A stretch of 64,000 nucleotides of DNA from Symbiodinium natans (GCA_905221605.1 CAJNDS010002413.1:124001-188000); one strand, 5' to 3'. Positions 26,690 to 35,884 are shown, counted from the first letter of the stretch. A program made the numbers and translations. The notes: generated by a model from the sequence alone, not told the origin.

Positions 26690-27223
26690 GTTTAGGGTTT
26701 AGGGTTTAGGGTTTAGGGTTTAGGGTTTGGGGTTTAGGGTTTAGGGTTTAGGGTTTGGGGTTTAGGGTTTAGGGTTAAGGGTTGCTCAGAGACAGGCTCT
26801 AGCCTAAGGCTTTTTGGGATCGCCGTGATCGTCTTTTCGTATTAGTGCAGAGTGCTGAGAAACCCCTAGAGCCCTGAAACCTCAAATCCTCAACCCTAAG
26901 TCCTACACTCTAAACCCTAACCCTAAACCCTAAACCACCCTAAACCCTAAACCCCAAAGCCTAAACCCTAAACCTCAATTTAACAACCCTTAAACCCTCG
27001 ACTCCCAGGTTGAAATCGGTGCTCCGGTTCGGAAGCCCCTGATGGAAACCAAAAGCCATCTCAGAGACCCCGAAAAAAAAACACCCGACCCTTTAAGCCC
27101 GAAACCCCGAAACCCTAAAACCCAAAACCCTAAAACCCAAACCCCAAAACCCCAAAACCCCAAAACCCTAAGCCCTAACCTCAAAACCTAAAAAAGTCAA
27201 AAACCCATCGTCCCCCACACGAG

Positions 27224-27304
27224 ATTGTCAAGGCCCAACCCCCACAATCAGGTGCATCAGCACAGGGGCCTGCGCCGCCTGGCACCTCTGCGGATTCAGA
27301 ATAA
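27224..27304 (+). CDS. Predicted terminal exon, Pro/Ser-rich
   Basis: CACGAG acceptor; IVKAQPPQSGASAQGPAPPG then TSADSE and TAA 27302-27304. Typical low-complexity C-terminus. A second frame is open further into the repeat. Confidence 0.5.
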   Translation: MVKAQPPQSGASAQGPAPPGTSADSE

Positions 27305-27414
27305 GCCTAAAAACCCTTTAGGGTTTAGGGTCTAGGGTCTAGGGTTTAGGGTGTAGGGTGTAGGGTGTAGGGTTGAGGTTTTAGGGTTTAGGGTTTAGGG
27401 TCTTGAAATCCTAT

Positions 27415-27480
27415 ACTTGGCGGTTCATGGTACTTAATAACCCAATGAGAACTCTACCTATAACCCAATTGTTTGCATAT
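27415..27480 (+). mobile_element. Left half of an ACTTGGAG-family element
   Basis: ACTTGGCGGTTCATGGTACT followed by TAATAACCCAATGAG; the GT donor is intact but GAG is GCG. No matching right end found nearby. Confidence 0.5.
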
Positions 27481-27614
27481 TAGGGCAATTTAGGGGCTTA
27501 TACGTGGGACTCAGGGGATCGGCCTAGCCATCGGAATTGGGTGGTTTGAGATTTAGGGCTTACGATGAGGGGCTTATAGGGTTTAGTAGGCTTAAGGCTC
27601 TAAGACACGGTCCG

Positions 27615-27745
27615 GTAATATGAGCCCGTAAACGGGGGCCCTTAAATACCCCTGGCCCCTTTTCCACCCTACACAACCCAAGGCCCGTACTTCAGAACCC
27701 TGTAAGGGAGGTAAGGGCACATACGAAGGGCCCATGTAACTTCCC
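27615..27745. repeat. Dispersed repeat D
   Basis: Shares GGGCCCATGTAACTT and TACTTCAGAACCCT with 33690-33797; the two are about 100 bp of imperfect homology including a GAAGGG palindromic part. Confidence 0.65.
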
Positions 27746-27861
27746 TTCGAAGGGCTGAGGGCTTGGTAGGGTTAGGGTTGAGGGGTGGTTTGGGGTTCGG
27801 GGCTGAGGGCTTTGCAGTTGTGGGCGCTGCTCTCTAGGGTTTAGGGTTTAGGGTTTAGTGC

Positions 27862-28161
27862 CTAATTGAAGATTTGGGCGTCTTGGAAGCATTGCAGGGC
27901 ACATACTGGTTCTCTCCTATCTGGCTTGCCGGCTCCTCTTCGGGAAGGCATCACGGGAGCTGTAGCCACGTATAAGACGTGCCGCATCTCGGTGTTGCCC
28001 ATGTCGAAGTCGTTGCTTCCAGCGCTCTGCTGGCACGCATGGAAATTTGGACCTCGGCGCGCCAGACGCGTGTCCCAGCTCCAGACGACTGCCAACATTC
28101 CTGGAGACGTTGCTTGACCCAGAGCCTTGTGATCTTTCCGAGGTTGACACCAAAGCCCCAA
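27862..28161 (-). CDS. Predicted coding fragment, about 95 codons
   Basis: Minus frame ends ...REPVCALQCFQDAQIFN and a TAG; its middle reads GSNDFDMGNTEMRHVLYVAT. A plus-strand frame of 83 codons (MKIWASWKHCRAHTGSLLSG...) overlaps, so strand is not certain. Non-repetitive and GC-balanced, flanked by TTTAGGG units only on the left. No family recognised. Confidence 0.45.
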   Translation of the reverse strand: MGLWCQPRKDHKALGQATSPGMLAVVWSWDTRLARRGPNFHACQQSAGSNDFDMGNTEMRHVLYVATAPVMPSRRGAGKPDRREPVCALQCFQDAQIFN

Positions 28162-28678
28162 ATTCCTTAATTAAGCCCCCGAGCCTCAGCCCGTTGAGCC
28201 CTTAAAAGGCACCCTTAATGCTACTACCCTATACTTTGGCCCCTTAGTTTTCACCCACAAAAACCCTGCAAAAGGAGAAGCATTAACCGCGTGAACCCGT
28301 AAGGACCCTGTGAAGCCCTATAGAGCCTAATCCTGCAACCCCAATTACACCCCTAACCCCCGTAAAACCCTAAAGCCTAAAACCCACTCTTACCCCTTCA
28401 AGCCCCCTAAGCTTCTTAAACCCCTCAGGCCCTGTTTGAACCTGAAGCACAAAAAGCCTGAAAACCACCAAACCCCCCCCCCCCCCCCCCCCCCCCCCGT
28501 GAAAGCCCGTTGAGACAGTAATTTCCCCCCCCCAAAAAAAAAAAAACATGAGAAAACCCTAAGAAACAACCCTAAACCCGAAACCCGAAACCCGAAACCC
28601 TAAACCCTAAACCCGAAACCCTTGAATTGACCTTAAGAATCCCCTTTGAAACCGCCCCGAAACTCCGCACTGCAAGAG

Positions 28679-28713
28679 GCTTCAAGTTGCAGGGCTTGAA
28701 GCCCTCTGGGGGG
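28679..28713 (+). CDS. Predicted exon, gene H1
   Basis: CAAGAG|G acceptor, GGGG|GTTTTG donor; FKLQGLKPSGG. First link of a chain ending at 29557. Confidence 0.48.
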
Positions 28714-28727
28714 GTTTTGGGGTTTAG

Positions 28728-28845
28728 GGTTTAGGGTTTAGGGTTTGGGGTTTGGGGTTTGGGGTTTGGGGTTTGGGGTTTGGGGTTTGGGGTTTGGGGT
28801 TTGGGGTTTAGGGTTTAGGGTTTAGGGTTTAGTGTTTAGGGTTTA
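28728..28845 (+). repeat. TTTAGGG/TTTGGGG block array
   Basis: Three TTTAGGG, about nine TTTGGGG, then TTTAGGG again; fills most of the interval 28714-28869. Confidence 0.96.
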
Positions 28846-28869
28846 GGGCTAGACCCCTGACGCTGCAAG

Positions 28870-28909
28870 GAGGAGCCTGGAGCTTGCCCTTCGGAGCCTA
28901 GAGAAGGCT
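28870..28909 (+). CDS. Predicted exon, gene H1
   Basis: GCTGCAAG|G acceptor, GGCT|GTTTAGGG donor; EEPGACPSEPREG, phase 0 to 1, matching both neighbours. Confidence 0.52.
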
Positions 28910-29372
28910 GTTTAGGGTTTAGGGGTTTGGGGTTTAGGGTTTAGGGCTTGGGGTTTAGGGTTTAGGACTTGGGGGTTTAGTGTTTAGGGTTCAGGGTTTC
29001 GGGTTTCGGGCTCCATTTACCTACTATTTTGCGGGTTATGCCCTATAGTTAGGGCAGTTAGGGGATTATAGCCTACTACTTTGTAGGGTTTGGGAGTCAC
29101 GGGTAGGGTTTAAGGATTTAGGGTTTCCCTTAGGGCTTGGGGCCTCGAGGTTGACGTTTTGGTTTGGGGGTTTAGGGTTGAGGGTTTAGGGCTTCGGGTC
29201 TTTTAGGGTTGAGGGTTTAGGGTTTAGGGTTTAGGGCTTAGGGTTTTGCTGTTTCGGGTGCCGTGCTTCGGGTCTGCTTGCCGGGGCTGGGGAGGTGGCG
29301 GGGGGATTGAGGTTCAGGGTTTAGGGTTTAGGGTTTAGGATTTAGGGTTTAGGGTTTAGGGTTTAGGGTCAG

Positions 29373-29557
29373 GGTTGCACGGATTGGGGACGAGTGAAAT
29401 GCTGAATTTGTTGACTCTTCAGCCCGAACACGAGGCATACTTGAGCACTGCGGCTTCCTTCAACAGGGCCTCACCTGCATACCCAAACCCTGAAACAACA
29501 GAGCTGAGGCTGTCGAATGGGCATTTCGCGCAGTTCGAATTTTTATCTCTATCCTAA
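29373..29557 (+). CDS. Predicted terminal exon, gene H1, 60 codons
   Basis: Acceptor GGGTCAG|GG within repeat. Reads LHGLGTSEMLNLLTLQPEHE, AYLSTAASFNRASPAYPNPE and ends FAQFEFLSLS with TAA 29555-29557. Balanced composition with many unremarkable codons; almost certainly protein. Joining to 28870 gives GWLHGLG. Product unknown. Confidence 0.68.
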
Positions 29558-29672
29558 ACCCCAAACCCCAAACCCCAAACCCCAAACCCCAAACCCCAAA
29601 CCCTAAACCCTAAACCCTAAACCCTAAACCCCAAACCCCAAACCCCAAACCCCAAACCCCAAACCCTACAAG

Positions 29673-29828
29673 AATGAAGGAGTGGATGATGTCCGAATTT
29701 CCCGAGGCGCCGGTACAGGATACAAGGCGGGCCGTGGCAACCCAAAGAAGGCCACAACCCCTTCCCCTAATCTTAACCCCCCCCCCCCCCACCCACCCCC
29801 TAGTTTTTACTCCCATTATACTTGGGGG
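29673..29828 (+). CDS. Predicted exon, 52 codons
   Basis: CCTACAAG acceptor after CCCCAAA repeat; NEGVDDVRISRGAGTGYKAG, RGNPKKATTPSPNL, then a Pro run from poly-C, SFYSHYTWG and donor G|GTTGGG. A minus-strand frame overlaps but is repeat-derived at one end. Confidence 0.52.
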
Positions 29829-29839
29829 GTTGGGGGGGG

Positions 29840-29908
29840 TTTAGGGTTTAGGGTTTAGGGTTTAGGGTTTAGGGTTTAGGGTTTAGGGTTTAGGGTTTAG
29901 GGTTTAGG
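29840..29908 (+). repeat. (TTTAGGG)n array
   Basis: About ten perfect units in the interval before 29936. Confidence 0.97.
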
Positions 29909-29935
29909 GATTCGGGGGAGGGGATTGCAATCCAG

Positions 29936-29989
29936 TGATGAAGAGAGCAAGCTCTGGGCTGAGGGTTGCTTGAGAGTTCATGAGGAGAG
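29936..29989 (+). CDS. Predicted exon
   Basis: CAATCCAG acceptor, GAGAG|GTTTAGGG donor; DEESKLWAEGCLRVHEE. Joins in phase to 30280. Confidence 0.52.
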
Positions 29990-29999
29990 GTTTAGGGCT

Positions 30000-30215
30000 T
30001 CTAGGGCTTAGGGCTTAGGGGCTTAGGGGCTTAGGGGCTTAGGGGCTTAGGGGCTTCTAGGGCTTAGGGCTTCTAGGGCTTAGGGCTTAGGGGCTTAGGG
30101 CTTAGGGGCTTAGGGCTGGGGCTTAGGGGCTTAGGGGCTTAGGGGCTTAGGGGCTTAGGGGCTTAGGGGCTTAGGGGCTTAGGGGCTTAGGGCTTAGGGG
30201 CTTAGGGGCTTAGGG
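30000..30215 (+). repeat. GGGCTTAG octamer array
   Basis: More than twenty units of TTAGGGGC with a few shorter GGGCTTA units, an 8-bp derivative of the telomere unit. Confidence 0.95.
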
Positions 30216-30279
30216 TTTAAAGGGTTTCTGGTTTAGGATGTAGGGTTTAGGGTAGTACCCCCAAACAGCTTAGAACCAG

Positions 30280-30327
30280 GTACCCAGGCCACGGAGCTCC
30301 AACTAGGGCTTGTGATGGGCACTGCAG
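30280..30327 (+). CDS. Predicted exon
   Basis: GAACCAG|G acceptor, TGCAG|GTGGCA donor; YPGHGAPTRACDGHC in the phase of 29936. Starting at the second AG|G (30288) would give ATELQLGLVMGTA. Confidence 0.45.
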
Positions 30328-30607
30328 GTGGCATGGTCTAAGACTCCACGTAGTGGCCCGAACCTTCTATCGCCAACCCTAATCCCAAATCCCCCAATCC
30401 CCCAATCCCCTAATCCAACCCTAAACCCTAAACCCGGAAGCAAAACAGGGAACGCCCTGACCCTAGACCAACCCTACACGCCCCACACCTAGCCTTTGAA
30501 GCGCAAAAACCGCCAACCCAACACGAGCCCCTTCCTTACATAGCCCAACACCTCAAACCCCTAAACCCACCTCAAACCCCCTTAAGCCCTTAGACGCCAA
30601 TTCAAAC

Positions 30608-30710
30608 CCCTAAACCCTAAACCCTAAACCCTAAACCCTAAACCCTAAACCCTAAACCCTAAACCCTAAACCCTAAACCCCTAAACCCCTAAACCCCTAA
30701 ACCCCAAACC
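30608..30710 (-). repeat. (CCCTAAA)n array with octamer tail
   Basis: About ten perfect heptamers then CCCCTAAA octamers. Confidence 0.96.
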
Positions 30711-30741
30711 CCCCAAAACCCCCACGACCCGGCCTGCATAG

Positions 30742-30786
30742 CTCTGGGAGGGCCAAAAGAACGCTAGCTGCCGAGAGGGCTGTGGA
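30742..30786 (+). CDS. Predicted exon, gene L
   Basis: CTGCATAG acceptor, GGA|GTTCAGGG donor; LWEGQKNASCREGCG, phase 0. First of a chain to 31296. Confidence 0.5.
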
Positions 30787-30935
30787 GTTCAGGGTTCAGG
30801 GTTCAGGGTTCAGGGTTCAGGGTTCAGGGTTCAGGGTTCAGGGTTTAGGGTTTAGGGTTTAGGGTTTCGGGTTTAGGGTGGGGGGGGGGGGGGATGCATC
30901 CGAAATCAAGGGGTTCTGGGGGTTGAGGGGTGCAG

Positions 30936-30995
30936 GCCATGGGAGTATATTGGGGTTTTGGACCCCGACGTCTCAAAGACTTCAAACACCAAAGG
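30936..30995 (+). CDS. Predicted exon, gene L
   Basis: GGTGCAG|G acceptor, AAGG|GTTTAGGG donor; AMGVYWGFGPRRLKDFKHQR, exactly 20 codons in phase 0. Confidence 0.58.
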
Positions 30996-31120
30996 GTTTA
31001 GGGTTTAGGGTTTAGGGTTTAGGGTTTAGGGTTTAGGGTTTAGGGTTTAGGGTTTCGGGTTTAGGGTTTAGGGTTTAGGGTTTAGGGTTTAGGGTTTAGG
31101 GTTTAGGGTTTACGGTTTAG
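30996..31120 (+). repeat. (TTTAGGG)n array
   Basis: About seventeen units, one TTTCGGG and one TTTACGG variant; starts at the donor of the preceding exon. Confidence 0.97.
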
Positions 31121-31188
31121 GGTCTTGGGGTTTGGGGTTTGGGGGTTTACGTCTTAAGGCTTGCCCTAAGTGACTACCTTTGAGCCAG

Positions 31189-31229
31189 ATCGCTCGGTCG
31201 TGGGCTCGCATCGATCATTATCTTGGACG
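31189..31229 (+). CDS. Predicted exon, gene L
   Basis: TGAGCCAG acceptor, GACG|GTTTAA donor; IARSWARIDHYLG. Confidence 0.48.
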
Positions 31230-31268
31230 GTTTAAGTGCTGCAGCTGTATGACTAAAAGTTAAATCAG

Positions 31269-31296
31269 GACTGCTTCCTGGGGGGCTCGCTCCCGC
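31269..31296 (+). CDS. Predicted exon, gene L
   Basis: AAATCAG|G acceptor, CGC|GTTTAGGG donor; TASWGARSR, in phase after 31189. Confidence 0.42.
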
Positions 31297-31359
31297 GTTT
31301 AGGGTTTGGGTTTCTCAGGTTTCGGGTCCCCCCAACCTCTCTATTTTTCAAAGTGCCAG

Positions 31360-31558
31360 GCTATAAAGCCCTCTGAAAGCCCGCCTGCTTCAAAACACTT
31401 CAAATGCTATGCAAACAGCTCTTCAAAAGCAGTCTCAAAAGTTTTCGCAACAATCACTTGATGAAGTCTCCATGAGCGTCTGTGCTGCTGCTGGCTTTGA
31501 CGGCTCCAGGCTGGCAGGTTACTCTTCCTGGCCCAAAACCCAAGCAAATAAAAGTTGA
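31360..31558 (+). CDS. Predicted exon, frame uncertain
   Basis: GTGCCAG|G acceptor. Phase 0, which fits gene L, reads AIKPSESPPASKHFKCYANS then SSKAVSKVFATIT and stops. Another frame reads NTSNAMQTALQKQSQKFSQQ, SLDEVSMSVCAAAGFDGSRL and stops at TGA 31556-31558, with a CAG|GTTACT donor inside. Coding status is likely. Confidence 0.5.
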
Positions 31559-31672
31559 AACTTTCAGAATAAACTACCTTATAGACAGCCCAAAAGTTGA
31601 AAAGTTGGCATTTTGAGCCAGTAAGTACTTATTCAGCGTGCTTTTTTTTTGTCCGTGGGCCGCTGCACCCAG

Positions 31673-31736
31673 GGCGCCTAAATCGGCGCCCCCTGGCGCA
31701 ACTGCGCGTCCGAAGAAACTCTGAACCGATTCGGGG
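31673..31736 (+). CDS. Predicted exon, Arg-rich
   Basis: TGCACCCAG|G acceptor after a T-run, CGGGG|GTTTAG donor; RLNRRPLAQLRVRRNSEPIR. Confidence 0.38.
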
Positions 31737-31900
31737 GTTTAGGGTTTAGGGTTTAGGGTTTAGGGTTTAGGGTTTAGGGTTGAGGGTTGAGGGTTGAGGG
31801 TTGAGGGTTTAGGGTTTCGCATCCGGATTGCGGTCTTAACCGTGGCCTAGAGCTGGAGAGTAGGCTTTTCGGGGCTGGGGTTTAGGGATTTGTTCCTTAG

Positions 31901-31974
31901 AAGAGAATTGGCCTCCGCAAGCCCCCACGTCGCCAAGGCTGTTGATCTCTTTGTGGTTGGAGGGTGTCTTACAG
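31901..31974 (+). CDS. Predicted exon, gene M
   Basis: TTCCTTAG acceptor, TTACAG|GTGGCG donor; RELASASPHVAKAVDLFVVG then GCLT. Chains to 32154. Confidence 0.55.
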
Positions 31975-32153
31975 GTGGCGTCTCAGCCCTAGGGTTTAGG
32001 GTTTAGGGTCTGGGTTTAGGGTTTAGGGTTTCGGGTTAGGGTTATAAACCTCCAGGGCTCAGGGTTTATAGAGTTTTCAGAAGCTGGGCTGGTGTTGGTG
32101 TGTGGTGTTGGCGTGTGGGGTTCAGGGTTTAGGGTTTAGGGTTCCGGGCTTAG

Positions 32154-32212
32154 TATTGCGAAACTACGGGATGCTCGTCTTGGTACTGCCCACTAAGCTG
32201 CAGGAAAAGTAA
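32154..32212 (+). CDS. Predicted terminal exon, gene M
   Basis: GGGCTTAG acceptor; LRNYGMLVLVLPTKLQEK and TAA 32210-32212, in phase with 31901-31974 across an interval with TTTAGGG units. Together a hydrophobic C-terminus. Confidence 0.52.
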
Positions 32213-32334
32213 AGCTGCATCTCTACAGGGAGTGCTCCTTCTCCAAGACCCTGTAGAGCCCGAACTCTAAAAACACCGACAAGGATAGAGCACCTGGAAA
32301 AAAAAGACCTGACATGTTGCGCACATGTGTATAG

Positions 32335-32487
32335 GTTTCTGTATCAGTGTCCCATGTCCTGAGTCCTCCATAATACGGCGCCCTCATAATACGGATTTGC
32401 CCAAAGGGGACCCTAACTTGGACAACTACCTAAAGATTTTGAAAGCTTCCAGAATTCTCCAAATCAGCCCCGCGAAGTTGGCCCAAG
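32335..32487 (+). CDS. Predicted exon, gene N, 50 codons
   Basis: GTATAG|G acceptor (or a start at ATG 32325). Reads FCISVPCPESSIIRRPHNTD, LPKGDPNLDNYLKILKASRI, LQISPAKLAQ and ends CAAG|GTACGC. Mixed codon use and balanced composition. Joins in phase to 32595-32704. Confidence 0.68.
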
Positions 32488-32594
32488 GTACGCCCTGCAC
32501 CCTAAACAGCCCTACACCCCACCCCCAAACCCTAAACCCTAACCCTAAACCCTAAATCCTAAACCCTAAACCCTAAACCCTAAACACTCCACAG
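32488..32594 (+). other. Proposed telomere-repeat intron, 107 bp
   Basis: Begins GTACGCCCTGCACCC, has about seven CCCTAAA-type units with CTAAAC and ends ACACTCCACAG. Both ends are good splice sites and removing it keeps the frame between 32335-32487 and 32595-32704. Confidence 0.6.
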
Positions 32595-32704
32595 CCTCGG
32601 AGATGCAGATGGGGGTGGGTGGGAGATGGAATGCTCGGCACTTTGAAAAGGACGCTGCCGCGCCGCGTGCCGACTCGGGATCATGCGTCGATGCCGTCCC
32701 TTAG
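32595..32704 (+). CDS. Predicted terminal exon, gene N
   Basis: After CTCCACAG, in phase: SEMQMGVGGRWNARHFEKDA then AAPRADSGSCVDAVP and TAG 32702-32704. TTTAGGG array follows 25 bases later. Confidence 0.62.
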
Positions 32705-32910
32705 GAGCTCGGAAGACCGAAGCCTAGGGTTTAGGGTTTAGGGTTTGGGGTTTGGGGTTTAGGGTTTAGGGTTTAGGGTTGAGGGTTTAGGGTTTAGGGT
32801 TTAGGGTTTAGGGTTCAGGCTTCAGGGTTCAGGGTTTAGGGTTTGGGGTTCGGGGTCCAGGGTTCGGGGTCCAGGGTTCGGGGCTCGGGGTTTGGACTCG
32901 TACCCCTAAG

Positions 32911-33067
32911 ATACCCCCCTAAGGTTCCCTTGATGTACTCCTACTGTGGCCATCATGTTGCCTTAAGAACCTTCAACAAGGGTCCGCCAGACGCAAGGGT
33001 GCCACCAGACTCTCTTGCAGGGAGGTGCAGCAGTTTAGGGTCAGGGAGAGGAAGGGCGGTATCCTGA
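32911..33067 (+). CDS. Predicted exon, 52 codons
   Basis: CCCCTAAG acceptor; YPPKVPLMYSYCGHHVALRT, FNKGPPDARVPPDSLAGRCS and ends GRGRAVS with TGA 33065-33067. Likely a terminal exon. Confidence 0.54.
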
Positions 33068-33112
33068 ACTCTACAACCCTAAATCAACCCCTAAACTCCA
33101 GACTCCCAAACC

Positions 33113-33358
33113 TTGAGCCCTTACGTCTCAGAAACCTCGTCACTAGTTGGTCGCAGCGCAGCAGGCAGCTTGTGTGCTGAGGGCAAGGCCAACCGTGCCC
33201 AAGGTATCCCCCAAGAACCCAAGGCTCTATGTGCTTTATTGGGCTTTGGTATAGCCTTGTACGGTCTAATGAAAATTCTTCAATTGCAGGTTATTTTGGA
33301 AGGTCTGGGCACGCTGGGCACGGACGGTCTCAACGGAGAAAGGGGAAAAGGTCCATGA
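33113..33358 (+). CDS. Predicted coding region, about 80 codons, possibly with an intron
   Basis: Open frame SPYVSETSSLVGRSAAGSLC ... ALLGFGIALYGLMKILQLQ ... GERGKGP, stop TGA 33356-33358. Inside it 33204-33289 has classical intron ends (CAAG|GTATCC, CTAAT, TTCAATTGCAG|G). Splicing it out would give a basic Gly-rich end GYFGRSGHAGHGRSQRRKGK with a later stop. Either reading is coding. Confidence 0.58.
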   Translation: MSPYVSETSSLVGRSAAGSLCAEGKANRAQGIPQEPKALCALLGFGIALYGLMKILQLQVILEGLGTLGTDGLNGERGKGP

Positions 33359-33689
33359 ACGGCATCCGGAACCCTTAAACCCTAAACCCGATACATTAAA
33401 CCCTTAAACACCAAAACCGTGAGCCCTAAACCCCAAACCCTAAACCCTAATCCGAAGGCCTAAGACGAACCCTCTGAACCCTGAGGCAGCGCGGGTGGTT
33501 TTACTTCATCTCTAGCTGCTGCTCAGAAGAACCCGGCACAAGCCCCAAACCCGGATACTCTCCCTAACCCCTAAATCCTAAACATTGGGCCCGTTGGGTT
33601 TTCTGTAGCCCCTAATCCCGAGAAACCGTATATCGAAGGGTAGTTGCATGTTTAGTTCGGGTTTAGGGTTTAGTGTTTAGGGTCTAGGG

Positions 33690-33797
33690 TAGTTACATGG
33701 TCCCGTAGTATAGCCCCTTATATACCCTTTACACCCCACGGGCTCATACTTCAGAACCCTTCGAAGGAGGTAAGGGACCATATTAAGGGCCCATGTA
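33690..33797. repeat. Dispersed repeat D, second copy
   Basis: Homologous to 27615-27745; contains GGGCCCATGTAACTTGGAC. The sequence 33360-33690 is C-rich degenerate repeat with a possible short Pro-rich terminal exon at 33513-33571. Confidence 0.65.
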
Positions 33798-33917
33798 ACT
33801 TGGACAAAAAGCCCTAAACCCTAAACCCTAAACCCTAAACCCTAAACCCTAAACCCCAAACCCTAAACCCTAAACCCTAAACCCTATTAAACCCCTAAAC
33901 CGGCCACTCCTTCCAAG

Positions 33918-33998
33918 ACCCATGAGCCGCACCACACTTTGCACCTTGAGCGCATGGCACCCCAAAGCCCCGAAAAAAAACAAAACCCTAAACCCTAA
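33918..33998 (+). CDS. Predicted terminal exon with NPKP end
   Basis: CTTCCAAG acceptor; THEPHHTLHLERMAPQSPEK then KQ and NPKP from CCCTAAA, TAA 33996-33998. His-rich. Confidence 0.48.
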   Translation, partial: THEPHHTLHLERMAPQSPEKKQNPKP

Positions 33999-34250
33999 AC
34001 CCTAAACCCGAAACCCTAAACCCTAAACCCTAAACCACAACTGGTTTCAGTTATGGTTCTAGGGGTGCAGGTTTAACTTTAGGGTTGAGGGTTTAGGGCT
34101 TTGTGAGGACGATTCTGGGGCCATTTTAGGGTTTTTGGGTATGTAGGGTTTAGGGTTTAGGGTTTAGGGTTTAGGGTTGAGGGTTGAGGGTTGAGGGTTT
34201 AGGGTCTAGGGTTTTGGGCTTTGGGCGTTTATGGACTGAGCGGCCAACAG

Positions 34251-34277
34251 GCGCATCACTCAGTCTTCCCACCTGAC
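34251..34277 (+). CDS. Predicted micro-exon
   Basis: CCAACAG|G acceptor, GAC|GTGAGC consensus donor; AHHSVFPPD. The stretch 34300-34830 otherwise holds degenerate repeats and I see no firm exon. Confidence 0.35.
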
Positions 34278-34836
34278 GTGAGCAGGCGCTGCGCATGACC
34301 GTGAACGCCCTAAACAGCTGGGGCACATACATTACATAGTTTAGGTTTCAGGGTTTAGGGCTTAGAACTCAAGTCCTACGACTTGAAAACCCCCGACCCC
34401 AAACCTGAGCGCCTGAAGTCTACAACCCTAATGCCTCTACAGCTCTAAAGCCCAAAGCCCTGAAAGCCCAAGCCCTAACAACCCCAATGCCCCGAAACCC
34501 TTGAAACCACCAAAGCCTGGCCCTAAACCCTAAACCCTAAACCCTAAACCCTACACCCTAACCCTAAACCCTAAACCCTAAACCCTAAACCCTAAACCCC
34601 CCAAAGCCCTCGGCCTCAAACCTAAACCCCAAACCCCTCAAAGCCTAAACCCAAAACCCAAAAGCCTAGAGGTTCAGGGTTTAGGGTTTAGGGTTTAGGG
34701 TTTGCATGGGGTTTGGGGGCTTTGGGGTTGTGAGATTGGGTTTACTGCGGCCAACTACGAAGCCTACTTTTAGGGTTTAGGGCTTAGGGTTTAGGGTTTG
34801 GGGTTTAGGGTTTAGGGTTTTAGGGACAAGGTTTAG

Positions 34837-34930
34837 GGGCTGCCGAATGCGTCATGGCTTGGGCTCCCCTGGCCGCCTCCGGAAGAGCAAGCAGCTGTTG
34901 TGGCCGCCGAAACCTTGGGCCCGATGTGCG
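34837..34930 (+). CDS. Predicted exon
   Basis: GGTTTAG|G acceptor, GTGCG|GTTTGCGG donor, 30 codons: AAECVMAWAPLAASGRASSC then CGRRNLGPDV. Confidence 0.45.
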
Positions 34931-35076
34931 GTTTGCGGTTTGGGGTTTAGGGGTTTAGGGGTTTAGGGTTTAGGGTTTGGGGTGTGGGGCTTAGGGTTTA
35001 GGGCGTAGGGTTTAGGCGTTTAGGGTTTAGGGTTTAGGGGTTGGGGTTTAATTAGGGTTTAGGGTCGTGCTTGCAG

Positions 35077-35106
35077 GGTGTGCAGCGCGTCGACAAGGCT
35101 AATAAC
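35077..35106 (+). CDS. Predicted exon, gene J
   Basis: TGCTTGCAG|G acceptor, AAC|GTGCCC donor; GVQRVDKANN. First of a six-exon chain to 36286. Confidence 0.5.
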
Positions 35107-35167
35107 GTGCCCTGAACCCTAAACCCTAAACCCTAAACCCTAAACCCCAAACCCCACTGAGCCTCAG

Positions 35168-35222
35168 ACCGAAACTGTTGCTGGCTGCAACCTTGAGATC
35201 TGGGAGGTCCATGGCCTGCAAG
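35168..35222 (+). CDS. Predicted exon, gene J
   Basis: AGCCTCAG acceptor, GCAAG|GTTGGT donor; TETVAGCNLEIWEVHGLQ. Convincing composition; phase 0 to 1. Confidence 0.58.
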
Positions 35223-35224
35223 GT

Positions 35225-35480
35225 TGGTTCTATAGGGTTTAAGGTTTAGGGTTTAGGGTTATTCTATAGGGCTTAGGGTTTAGGGTTATTCTATAGGGTT
35301 TAAGGTTTAGGGTTTAGGGTTATTCTATAGGGCTTAGGGTTTAGGGCTTCGGTTATCGGGTTTATCGGGTTTATAGGTTCTATAGGGTTTATAGGGTTTA
35401 CAGGGTTTATAGGGTTTATAGGGTTTATAGGCTTTACAAGGTTTACAGGTTTAGAGGGTTGGTAGGGGTTTAGGGTTTCT
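35225..35480 (+). repeat. TCTATAGGG / TTTATAGGG derived repeats
   Basis: Two near-identical 60-bp blocks with GGTTATTCTATAGGG, then about ten GTTTATAGG 9-mers. Fills part of the proposed intron 35223-35742. Confidence 0.9.
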
Positions 35481-35742
35481 AGGGTTGATAGGGTTTATAG
35501 AGTTTTGGGCTAAGGTTGCTTTATGAGGTTTGTGATTAGGCTTGATAGAGCTTAGGGTCTAAAGGGCTTAGGGTTATAGGCTCTAGGTCAGGGCTTTCGG
35601 GATAGAGTGAATTCTCTGAGGTTTGGTCCTTTTTTAATTTTGGGGGTCCTTATGCGAAGGCGGGCCCTCTTTTTTAGGTTACCCAAAAAGGGACCCTAAT
35701 TTAGAGAGCTCAACATTCCAGTTCGCAGAGGTTAGGGTTCAG

Positions 35743-35764
35743 GCTCCGGGGGCAAGTTGCAGTG
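35743..35764 (+). CDS. Predicted micro-exon, gene J
   Basis: GGGTTCAG|G acceptor, GTG|GTAAAG donor; SGGKLQ, followed by only 22 bases before the next exon. Confidence 0.42.
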
Positions 35765-35786
35765 GTAAAGTCTTAGTCATCTGCAG

Positions 35787-35828
35787 GCTGGCGGCTCGAG
35801 CAAAGAAACACTGTCTGACGTGTTATAC
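35787..35828 (+). CDS. Predicted exon, gene J
   Basis: CATCTGCAG|G acceptor, TATAC|GTGAGG donor; LAARAKKHCLTCY in phase. Confidence 0.45.
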
Positions 35829-35884
35829 GTGAGGTTTAAGGTTTGGGGTTTAGGGTTTAGGGCTTCGGGCTTTAAGGCTTATAG

